From: Candidatus Panguiarchaeum symbiosum
GTDB lineage: Archaea > Asgardarchaeota > Njordarchaeia > Njordarchaeales > Panguiarchaeaceae
Reading direction: 5' to 3'
NCBI GenBank assembly: GCA_024720975.1
Contig: JANJXX010000001.1
Span: 1-63,397, forward strand
Length of the DNA: 63,397 bases
Shown: positions 34,483-41,921 of the stretch, piece after piece
Numbering within the stretch: the stretch's first letter is position 1
How the letters are laid out: each line of letters starts with the position of its first letter
Program-made: the position numbers and the translations under genes
The notes under the pieces: model-generated
Databases searched by the model: none
Told to the model about the DNA's origin: nothing
What the model saw: only the letters and a program-made list of their open reading frames with translations

Positions 34483-35907
34483 TTAGTGACCGCAGGATTC
34501 ATAATATTCTTGAACATAAAACCGTCTGTATTCAGGGTATAGTCCTTCTAGGCTATAGTATAAAACACCATTCAGGGGCTCTCTTGCACCTATTGAGGTT
34601 AGTATCGCTAGTGATGCAATTGCTATATTTGTGAAAATCACCGATGGTTGTATATTAAGACAGCTCTCGTTAATCTGAGGATCCATCTTTTCTCCGAGAT
34701 TAATCGAGTGGAATGGACAGTATGTCCTCAAAGGAAGATAAAATGTCTCATGACCATGAAGTAACTCTACACCTGCTGAAATAAGAGGTATTCTGTTTTC
34801 AGTGGCAAATCCAGCTATTTCTTTCCTTGCTGCCCATGTGTCCACACCCTCAATGATCAATGTCATATCCTTTAATTTATCCTTTATTTCCTCGAACCTT
34901 GCCTCCTCATACCTAACGAGAACATTATCATGAATCATTCCTTGAAAACGCTCTGCCATAACCTCAGCTTTGGATAGACCTATAGTGTCTCCCCAATAAA
35001 TTACCTGCCTGTTGAAATTTGTTTGATCAATTCTGTCTGGGTCTATGAATACTACTTCCCTTGTTTCTAACAACTTTAAATTGATCATTGTAGCAAGTTG
35101 TATCGCATAGAATGTACCCAAGGCTCCCGCACCGACCACTGCAATACTTTTGATTCTCTGAGGAGCCGCACGCAGTGGAGGAATGCCTCGGAAGGGAAAT
35201 GCTACTTCAAGTGCAGGTGTAAATTTCATATATGCTCCAAGATCTTCCTCAGTGAATCCACCCTGAATCTGCATTACTATTTCACCCAGTGAAAGTCCGC
35301 TAGCGAGTAGAAAGAGGTGCTCTATGGGTATCCTAGAGGTCGCCTGCCTTTGAACTCTCACGAAAATATCACTAACAACTCTTCTAATCTTGTTAGTACT
35401 TCTGTGCAGTATTTCGCTCAACGCATATAATTTCAATCCATCACAAAAGACGACAATATATGTAGGAACTTTTATCAAACTCCTCAATCTCCACGTGAAC
35501 AATTTTATATTCAGATTTGTTGATAGATCAAGCACTACTTTATTCTCTGACTCATCCTCGCTTATGACATTTTTTACCAGATTTAAAGCTGATTCCGACG
35601 CGAGGTTTATGTGTATAGAGTTAAGCTCAATACTGTAGTTGTCTAAGTATCTTCCAAAATGCTCTTCAACGAATTTTATGGTTTCTCTGAAGACATCACC
35701 GGAGGCGTTTTTAAATAGAATTTTAAAATCCCTAACCTGCCTCGATCCTATTATGTATATTCTGCCAAAGCCTACCGCAATAGCAGATATTAAACTAATG
35801 TACGAATAGGGGTCATTTGCTATTATGAATAAACTCGTCTTTTCGAGCTTTCTTTGGTCCCACCAACTCACTCTTAACTGTCTATCAAAAATCCCTATGC
35901 TCCCCAC
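34483..35907 (-). CDS. E1-like ubiquitin-activating enzyme with two ThiF-type halves
   Basis: The N-terminus FDRQLR...DQRKLEKTSLFII is the classical E1/ThiF opening, but the first Rossmann half has lost its glycine loop (ANDPYSYISLI) and is probably structural. The second half, from about residue 250, is a complete adenylation domain: VVGAGALGTFYAIQLA, FIDPDRIDQTNFNRQV, KAEVMAER, EGVDTWAARKEIAG and IQPSVIFTNIAIASL. Candidate catalytic cysteines lie in RTYCPFH and NESCLN. An inactive plus an active adenylation half matches the layout of eukaryotic E1. I start at GTG 35907 (GGTGA seven bases upstream); a TTG at 35922 is also open. Last gene of a four-gene operon with JAMM and E2-like genes; it should adenylate the small modifier. 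Confidence 0.88.
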   Translation of the reverse strand: MGSIGIFDRQLRVSWWDQRKLEKTSLFIIANDPYSYISLISAIAVGFGRIYIIGSRQVRDFKILFKNASGDVFRETIKFVEEHFGRYLDNYSIELNSIHINLASESALNLVKNVISEDESENKVVLDLSTNLNIKLFTWRLRSLIKVPTYIVVFCDGLKLYALSEILHRSTNKIRRVVSDIFVRVQRQATSRIPIEHLFLLASGLSLGEIVMQIQGGFTEEDLGAYMKFTPALEVAFPFRGIPPLRAAPQRIKSIAVVGAGALGTFYAIQLATMINLKLLETREVVFIDPDRIDQTNFNRQVIYWGDTIGLSKAEVMAERFQGMIHDNVLVRYEEARFEEIKDKLKDMTLIIEGVDTWAARKEIAGFATENRIPLISAGVELLHGHETFYLPLRTYCPFHSINLGEKMDPQINESCLNIQPSVIFTNIAIASLAILTSIGAREPLNGVLYYSLEGLYPEYRRFYVQEYYESCGH

Positions 35908-35914
35908 TTGGAAT

Positions 35915-36724
35915 TCACCCAATTTTTACTTTCGATAGGATCTCATTTAAAAGCTCCCTATTGGCGAATATCGGATCCTCGTCAAGATCTCTAATGACTA
36001 TTTTTGCATCAACCTCATCGGAATTTCTTCCGTAAAGGAAAACCTTACCCTCTATTTGATCGTGATTATTTACGACAACACTTACTACGCAACGACGTGA
36101 TACTTTGATACTAGTAGTAAATATGGATATTGTTCCGAAGTATCCTCTGAGAACTTCTGGGAGGGCCTTTATTGTGTATAGGTGAGCATACCAAGTCGTA
36201 AAGAATACTTCATCATCTATTTCTTGGCGTAAGTTTAACTCTATACAGAGAGAGCCAAAGCATATTTTAAATCCTCGGAGCCCCTTATCTATTATGGGTT
36301 CTGCCCTGTACTCATTTAAAATTTCTGGGCCAAGCCTTTCGTACTCAATCACGGCCGGCAAGTACTCCCTCGGAAATGATTGGTAAATCATGTTTATATT
36401 CTCTAGATCGATGCGAGAATGGAAACACTTCAAGTCACCATGACTATGCCACATTCCCAACAGTATCCAGTTTTTGTTGTGCTTTCGAATTTCAACAAGC
36501 GCATCAGAAATTTCTAACATTCCCTCCGAAGGGATATATACATGCGTTGCCGAGGCCTCCTGGCGGGGCAAGTACATGTCTACTATTTGGAAATCTGGAT
36601 TATGATCACTTTGAAGTAATTTACCCAGAGCAAATGCATACCACTCTTTTTTAATTCTCCTGCAAAGTAACTTTGAGATCTCAAAAACTTTTCTCGATAC
36701 TGTTATTGTAAACACAATCCTCAA
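35915..36724 (-). CDS. JAMM/MPN+ metalloprotease (isopeptidase-like)
   Basis: 269 residues; the first 120 or so are a JAB1/MPN domain. Metal and catalytic residues are complete: Glu27 (KKEWYAF), and HSHGDLKCFHSRID (His93, His95, Ser103, Asp106), which is exactly H-x-H-x7-S-x2-D. Such proteins cleave ubiquitin-like modifiers from targets or mature them. The second half is beta-rich and unrecognised. Its stop lies next to the E1 gene start and its own start directly abuts the E2-like stop, so translation is coupled. Function as a deconjugase of the neighbouring modifier is inference from motif and context. Confidence 0.88.
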   Translation of the reverse strand: MRIVFTITVSRKVFEISKLLCRRIKKEWYAFALGKLLQSDHNPDFQIVDMYLPRQEASATHVYIPSEGMLEISDALVEIRKHNKNWILLGMWHSHGDLKCFHSRIDLENINMIYQSFPREYLPAVIEYERLGPEILNEYRAEPIIDKGLRGFKICFGSLCIELNLRQEIDDEVFFTTWYAHLYTIKALPEVLRGYFGTISIFTTSIKVSRRCVVSVVVNNHDQIEGKVFLYGRNSDEVDAKIVIRDLDEDPIFANRELLNEILSKVKIG

Positions 36725-38089
36725 CTACTCTAATATTTCTAATCCACGCCTCCTAAGCTCTTCCAGTTCTCTATTGCTAATGATAATTCTTACACCCGCT
36801 ACCCCGGCACATGAGGCGGCCGTTCTGTACGGAGTAGCACCAGGTTTATAACCATATCTGATAATTGCAAAGACTCTCTTTAAAACCTCTGCTAGCGCGT
36901 GCTCCGGGGACAGCACTGTAAATCCATCTATCTCCACTTTTTCTTTCTTTCTCTCTGCAATATCTTTTGCAGCTATTATAAGCTTATTAATAAAAGATTC
37001 GTCCCTGCCTAGACAAACATTTCTCTTTCCTTTATTTCCACGAACGGAGGGATGAGCATACTCGTCTAGCATTACGGGGACCTCTACGGGATAAACAACA
37101 AAATCTTCATCTGAAAGCTGCTTAACTTTCAGCTCGATGCAGACATCGGCAGATGGAAAGTACACATATGCACCCTCTTGCGATCCAAGATACTCTTTCA
37201 CGACATATTCACCAGTGCTTATGCATGCGTAAACACACCCCCCCTCACTCCTCAAGCGAATTTCCGTTTCGATGTTCCCAATATTTACTGGCATGGAAAT
37301 GAAACCCTTTTCTCTAAACTCTTTCGCGAGTACTCCCAGTAGTTGATCATGGGATAAAAATCCACTTTCAAGCTCCTTCTTTAACATCATTAAGTTTCTT
37401 AATTTCTCTAGCTCCAAATTGGCTGTCACTAAGAGATATAGCCAATTTAAGACTTCAGAGAGTCCTGCCACTGGTCTTTCAGAGTCCAAAGATACATATA
37501 CTCTGCTGATGGATACGGCATTAGCTGAATATTCTAGAAGTCCATCCTTACTTAAAACTCTTACCCTATTCTCAGAGGGTAGAATACGACTCACTAGGCT
37601 CCGATGACTTGTGCCTAAGTAAGCATTCGTAATTTCACCCTTTATTAGTTCAAGAACGCTCCCTAAGTGCTCTCTACTAACTCCGAGTTCCTTTATCAAT
37701 GCCTTCTTAGACACATCAACATTAAACCATCTTTTTAACATGTTGAGAAAGAATTCTATGTAAATCACATGCTTTGTCATCTCGACGAGTTCCATATTTA
37801 TGACGCTTCTTATACGCGCATTTAGGTTATCTAAGTATCTCCTAAGATATTCTTCAAGGTGAAGTAACCTGTAAATGAGCCTTACGAACTCAGAGATATA
37901 GATGGGTCCTGTTAGAAAAACTTCTCTAACAACCCTGTTGGGGTGTTCAAAAATCAGAACTTTCTCTGCTAGTGTCCTGGAAACAGACTGTATGTAAATA
38001 CCATCAGGAAGAAAAAAGAGTTCGCCCAGTTCCAGTAGGAATTCTTTAATTTTGTTCAGGTAATTCAACACGTCTCGGGAACTAACCAA
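36725..38089 (-). CDS. Large protein with a C-terminal E2-like (UBC-fold) domain
   Basis: About 454 residues. The first 250 are mostly helical with no match I know. The last 190 look like a prokaryotic E2: YPVEVPV, then AHPSVRGNKGKRNVCLG, corresponding to the E2 signature HPNI..G..CL, placing the thioester cysteine at about residue 360, followed by two long helices. The C-terminus ends in a helical extension. It sits between the small protein gene and the JAMM gene and overlaps or abuts both. It should receive the activated modifier from the E1-like protein. Start TTG 38089 fits a GGAGG; GTG 38092 is also possible. Fold assignment rests on the motif, so it is moderately sure. Confidence 0.7.
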   Translation of the reverse strand: MVSSRDVLNYLNKIKEFLLELGELFFLPDGIYIQSVSRTLAEKVLIFEHPNRVVREVFLTGPIYISEFVRLIYRLLHLEEYLRRYLDNLNARIRSVINMELVEMTKHVIYIEFFLNMLKRWFNVDVSKKALIKELGVSREHLGSVLELIKGEITNAYLGTSHRSLVSRILPSENRVRVLSKDGLLEYSANAVSISRVYVSLDSERPVAGLSEVLNWLYLLVTANLELEKLRNLMMLKKELESGFLSHDQLLGVLAKEFREKGFISMPVNIGNIETEIRLRSEGGCVYACISTGEYVVKEYLGSQEGAYVYFPSADVCIELKVKQLSDEDFVVYPVEVPVMLDEYAHPSVRGNKGKRNVCLGRDESFINKLIIAAKDIAERKKEKVEIDGFTVLSPEHALAEVLKRVFAIIRYGYKPGATPYRTAASCAGVAGVRIIISNRELEELRRRGLEILE

Positions 38090-38501
38090 CACGACCCTCC
38101 TTCAAACAAGAGAGCTCTATCGTATAAATGAGTCCATAATCTGTATTTCTTTGCACCGGTTTTGTTATTTCGAGAATATTCATATCAAGAAATCCCTTAA
38201 CACTGAATCTCTTTGAGTCAATTCTAATGCTGAAATCTTCACCGCTAGCTATTCCGGCTTCCAGAAGGTTAATCTTATTTCTTAGATCATCTTCATATAT
38301 GTGTAACTCGCTTATAAATGGCAACATTGCCTCTAACACACCCTTAAGCTGTATGAGATTATTATAATTCCCTAGGAAATATTTTGCTTCCTCCAAAATA
38401 TCCTTCAACTTTAGGTTATTTGACTCGATCTTCTTTGCTGTTTCAGTCCTCGTTACCGGTATTGGCGTTCCGTTAACGATAAACACATATTTAGGTGCTA
38501 T
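38082..38501 (-). CDS. Small protein opening the E1/E2/JAMM operon, candidate modifier
   Basis: 139 residues from ATG 38501 (GGTGG five bases upstream). The start KYVFIVNGTPIPVT followed by a helix could be the first hairpin of a beta-grasp, and the end is beta-rich and finishes ...EGRVG with a C-terminal glycine. In bacterial ubiquitin-like operons this position is taken by the modifier, so this is the best candidate here, but no family match is visible and the middle is a helical insertion. The C-terminal glycine overlaps the next gene's ribosome-binding site and could be coincidence. It might instead be an adaptor of the E2-like protein. Confidence 0.5.
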   Translation of the reverse strand: MAPKYVFIVNGTPIPVTRTETAKKIESNNLKLKDILEEAKYFLGNYNNLIQLKGVLEAMLPFISELHIYEDDLRNKINLLEAGIASGEDFSIRIDSKRFSVKGFLDMNILEITKPVQRNTDYGLIYTIELSCLKEGRVG

Positions 38502-38601
38502 CATAAGAACCACCGCTGCCCAATGACTACTTTAAAGGAAATTGAAGAATAAAAATTCGGAAGAAATAAAAACACATAAAGACTTAGAATGTGTGGTTAT
38601 C

Positions 38602-39285
38602 GTGAAAATTTTAAGTCTAGACGAGTTTGCTAAAATAATCGATCACACTAATCTTAGACCAAATGCAACTAGCAGCGAAATCGCAAGAACCGTTAAAGAA
38701 GCAAAAATATATAACTTTAGGGGGGTTTGCGTACCACTAATACATGTGCCGCTAGCTAGGAAGATTCTTCAGGAGAGTGACATAAAGATCGTGACCGTTG
38801 TGGGTTTTCCATTCGGAAACAATCCAACGGAGATAAAGGTCAGGGAATCGCAAATTGCAGCAGACTGGGGTGCCGATGAAATAGACATGGTTATGAACAT
38901 AAGCTTCTTTAAGAGTGGACTTAAAGACAAAGTCCTCGATGATATAAAGAGTGTTATTGAATCATCAGGCCTGCCAGTCAAAGTCATTATAGAGACTTCA
39001 TATCTTACAGAAGACGAAATCGCAGAAGCAAGCAGGCTCGTTGCGAAATCAGGCGCTTTTTGCATAAAGACTAACACAGGATTCGGAGCAAGGGGTGTAA
39101 GTCTCGATGATGTTAGGATTATTAGAGATTCCGTTAAGGAGGGGATTATGATTAAGGCTTCGGGTGGAATAAAAGATATCAATTTTGCTTTGGCTCTGAT
39201 AGAAAGAGGAGCCAATATCATTGGCGCCTCTGCTGGCGTTGAACTTTACCAAAGTTACAAGAAAATCCTAGAAAAACGATTATAG
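38602..39285 (+). CDS. deoC: Deoxyribose-phosphate aldolase
   Basis: Cleaves 2-deoxyribose-5-phosphate into glyceraldehyde-3-phosphate and acetaldehyde. IDHTNLRPNAT, VVGFPFGNNP, WGADEIDMVMN, and the Schiff-base lysine in IKASGGI identify it; CIKTNTGFG is the phosphate site. A GTG start at 38602 gives about 227 residues, normal for archaeal DeoC; the frame is open to an ATG at 38542 but the extra part is not conserved. It is the only plus-strand gene in this stretch and separates the two minus-strand systems. Confidence 0.9.
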   Translation: MKILSLDEFAKIIDHTNLRPNATSSEIARTVKEAKIYNFRGVCVPLIHVPLARKILQESDIKIVTVVGFPFGNNPTEIKVRESQIAADWGADEIDMVMNISFFKSGLKDKVLDDIKSVIESSGLPVKVIIETSYLTEDEIAEASRLVAKSGAFCIKTNTGFGARGVSLDDVRIIRDSVKEGIMIKASGGIKDINFALALIERGANIIGASAGVELYQSYKKILEKRL

Positions 39286-39463
39286 GCGGTTATCTACATT
39301 TGTTAGCTAGCTCTTTCAATTGCGCTGAATTGACACTATAAAAAATTGTGTTTGCAAAATGAACAAATTTTATACTCGAATAGCTTGGGCTATCACTGAA
39401 AGTTGGGAATAAACCTTGATCTCGATTTGCGAGCTAGTCCAGGCAGCTAAGAGGTTTTTGTAA

Positions 39464-39997
39464 TTAAGTAACCTTAACATGCTCCTTCATTTTTGAAAGG
39501 ATCTGCACTATCTTTTCTTTCTTATTGTTCCAGTTGTTAAAGTTATCGACTATTATGTCTCTAATCCACTTCACTAGCATATTTAACTCCTCTTCTACTT
39601 CCCGCTCTTTAGTAGAGTCTAGTCCTTTCCTTTTGAGCATTCTTTTGGTATTTTCTATCTCTTCAATAAGGCTGTTTGCATCCTGAATCGCTCTGTAGGC
39701 ATCAGTAACTCTAGAGATGTCTTCCTCCAGAATACTCATGGCTCTATAGAATTCGGAGCCGCTGATTGATTCAATAACACCTATATTTTCGATAAGAACT
39801 TTGAGTGCCGCCTTAATAGAAAGTTTGGGAGTCTCAAATATTTCAAGTCTCTTGTTTTTGGTGAGCTTTCTAACGGATACTACTGCCTCCTCTCCTTGCG
39901 ATAACCACCAATAATTCGACAACTCAGTAGACATTCTTTCTTTTATGCTACTTAATTTTTGGGATAGCTCCCTGAGCTGTTGTTTTCCATAGGCCAT
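39464..39997 (-). CDS. WW-QG family protein B (paralogue of 47161-47748)
   Basis: 177 residues, mainly helical coiled coil. It shares with the protein at 47161-47748 the core YWWLSQGEEAVVSVRKL, then F..PK, ALKVL..N, a D...V..A...I.DAN.L.EE block and a closing helix with a conserved tryptophan; the two are clear paralogues. No described family known to me fits. ATG 39997 has GAGGAG five bases upstream and follows the preceding stop by one base. Last gene of the ten-gene operon. A structural or adaptor role for the ESCRT-like machinery is inferred. Confidence 0.7.
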   Translation of the reverse strand: MAYGKQQLRELSQKLSSIKERMSTELSNYWWLSQGEEAVVSVRKLTKNKRLEIFETPKLSIKAALKVLIENIGVIESISGSEFYRAMSILEEDISRVTDAYRAIQDANSLIEEIENTKRMLKRKGLDSTKEREVEEELNMLVKWIRDIIVDNFNNWNNKKEKIVQILSKMKEHVKVT

Positions 39998-39998
39998 G

Positions 39999-41318
39999 CT
40001 AACTCCTCTTCGTGATATTCTTCTCAAACTCTATAAGTTCTTGATTTATACGCGAGTATATCAATCCTTCTACGATTTCTGGAGATATATTCCTCAATAC
40101 AGTAAGCTCTTCGGGTAGTGCCCGCTCTTTTACGACTCTTTCTAGTAATTTGACTACATTTGGTTTGTATATTACTCGGTTTTCCCTAACTACTATATCT
40201 CCCCTGCTAAGTGTTGAAGCAAGTTCCAATAGGCTAGTCGTGGTCTTTTTATCGGCACCTATTAGCATTTTTATCTCATCAACGAATACCATGGGGCGAT
40301 CTTTGAACACTTCAGAAATCCATGGGACGAGTTTTTGCCTATTCACTAGCATTCTATCAATTGTGACCACTTCTGAGAAGTATTTCTCAATGTCTTCGAG
40401 TATTCTAGTCACCAACTTAGAGTCCAGACCGAATTTTGCAGCCAACTCTTCTCGAGATAGAATTACACTCTCCTTAGTGATATTTTCTATATACTTCGCC
40501 AGGTCATTTGGTATATATATGAGCTTATCTTCCAGTATCCGCATCTCTGGAAATATTTCTTTTACTTTGCTAAACACATCAATAGTAAGTTTTGGCTCTA
40601 GTGAGAGCTCCCTGGCTTGATCGCTTATTCTAACGTAACCCTTTTCTGCTAGAAGATTTTCAACATATGCTTTGAGTTTATCCTTCATGGTTACGTACTC
40701 TTTGCTTGTAATTATATTCGGATCTATCTCAGGCAGTCTCTTTAGAATATCATAGAGATCTCTCTCCCTTACACCAAAATCCTTCGCAAGTTCAGATAGC
40801 CTCTTTACAGGCTTTCCACTTGAAAACAGTTCCATTAGGACTTCTCTTACAATGTTTAACTCATGCTTTCCAAACTCCTTGATTCTCCCGGCGAGTAGGT
40901 TTACGTACCTCTTACATCCATCAATGAAAACTTCGCGACCATAAGCTTCTTTGCTAAGAATTTCTCTCGTATTTTCAACCAATAAAATTATCTCGGTTTC
41001 CTTAGTGGCCACTTCTGCTAGTTTTTTTGCAACTGGTAGCGTATCTTTACTTATCCCAACCTTATGAAATAGCGACGTCATAAACGCTAGAATAAGAGCA
41101 TACGATCTTAATGCATCAATGTATTTATCCGGCGAAGGAAATGCAGATTTTAGTGGCATAAGGCTCATTAACAAGCTCTCGAGTTCCCCAAGACCCGTAG
41201 ATAAATCATGGTCTCTTTTCTCTATGGCAGCAACCCTTGCTTCTCGGAGGATATGTAAAGCTGCAGATCTCTCTATCGAGATGAACTGCTCGAGCTGATA
41301 TCTCACAACCGAGCTCAA
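39999..41318 (-). CDS. Protein with N-terminal helices and four tandem winged-helix repeats
   Basis: About 439 residues. The first 160 are helical. From about residue 165 four units of some 58 residues follow one another, each a winged-helix pattern (helix, helix, recognition helix, wing): LSELAKDFGVRERDLYDIL; ISDQARELSLEPKLTIDVF; REELAAKFGLDSKLVTRIL; VDEIKMLIGADKKTTTSLL. Tandem winged helices mediate protein contacts in ESCRT-II, CdvB and UFL1. TTG 41318 overlaps the upstream TGA and has GGTGGG six bases upstream; the ATG at 41351 lacks this. Tightly placed in the ten-gene operon. DNA binding is possible but less likely in this setting. Confidence 0.68.
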   Translation of the reverse strand: MSSVVRYQLEQFISIERSAALHILREARVAAIEKRDHDLSTGLGELESLLMSLMPLKSAFPSPDKYIDALRSYALILAFMTSLFHKVGISKDTLPVAKKLAEVATKETEIILLVENTREILSKEAYGREVFIDGCKRYVNLLAGRIKEFGKHELNIVREVLMELFSSGKPVKRLSELAKDFGVRERDLYDILKRLPEIDPNIITSKEYVTMKDKLKAYVENLLAEKGYVRISDQARELSLEPKLTIDVFSKVKEIFPEMRILEDKLIYIPNDLAKYIENITKESVILSREELAAKFGLDSKLVTRILEDIEKYFSEVVTIDRMLVNRQKLVPWISEVFKDRPMVFVDEIKMLIGADKKTTTSLLELASTLSRGDIVVRENRVIYKPNVVKLLERVVKERALPEELTVLRNISPEIVEGLIYSRINQELIEFEKNITKRS

Positions 41319-41911
41319 GTTTCGCCCACCAGCGATTTTAATAATCCACATTCATGTGAAAATCCAACGCCTAAAACATCACAAACAAACATATTGAATT
41401 GAGACCTCCTCAACAACTCATTCAACTCTTCATGAATCTCTCGTATGACTTCATTTCGATCCTTATTTGGATCAGGTCTTTTATTGGTTACGGCAATCCT
41501 TAATAATCTGCGAAGTTCATCCTTCACCATGTCTAGGGTTATTGTTATTTCCTTAGCTCCAACTAGGCTGCTCACGAGCGCTTGTTGGCTTCTAGGAATC
41601 AAAGATACTGTTACATTAATACCATAATCAAATGGCAAGTTCATTTTAGGTATACCTATAGTTAATTCAAGCGGAGTTCTGCGGGCCCATACAACACGAG
41701 CTGGACGATAGTATATTTTGTAGAAGCCTGGTTCAGATATGTATTTTATAAGCCCGTTTGGACACACAACATGTGCTTCTTCGAATTCATATAGTCTTAT
41801 TACGTCGGGGTCTTTTTCGGTTATCTCTCTGCAATACAATACAACACCCTGCCGTGGTGCTTCGATATATTTGTTCTTATCAAATACTGGGCGTGATTTT
41901 TCAAAACACAT
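41315..41911 (-). CDS. Small SPFH-like beta-rich protein
   Basis: 198 residues. VVCPNGLIKYISEPGFYKIYY resembles the opening of SPFH/band-7 domains (pathway of a basic, glycine-turn strand), followed by ARRTPLELTIGIPK, FDYGINVTVSLI and a helical region with acidic and basic stretches. It is short for SPFH proteins and has no membrane anchor, so it may be a cytosolic scaffold core. A cysteine pair near the C-terminus (FVCDVLGVGFSHEC) is notable. GGTGA precedes the ATG by six bases. It is part of the ten-gene operon; the SPFH assignment is tentative. Confidence 0.5.
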   Translation of the reverse strand: MCFEKSRPVFDKNKYIEAPRQGVVLYCREITEKDPDVIRLYEFEEAHVVCPNGLIKYISEPGFYKIYYRPARVVWARRTPLELTIGIPKMNLPFDYGINVTVSLIPRSQQALVSSLVGAKEITITLDMVKDELRRLLRIAVTNKRPDPNKDRNEVIREIHEELNELLRRSQFNMFVCDVLGVGFSHECGLLKSLVGET

Positions 41912-41921
41912 TGAACATCAC

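Noticed and set aside
38769-39221. 150-codon minus-strand frame inside deoC
   Set aside because: Antisense shadow; deoC motifs on the plus strand are complete.
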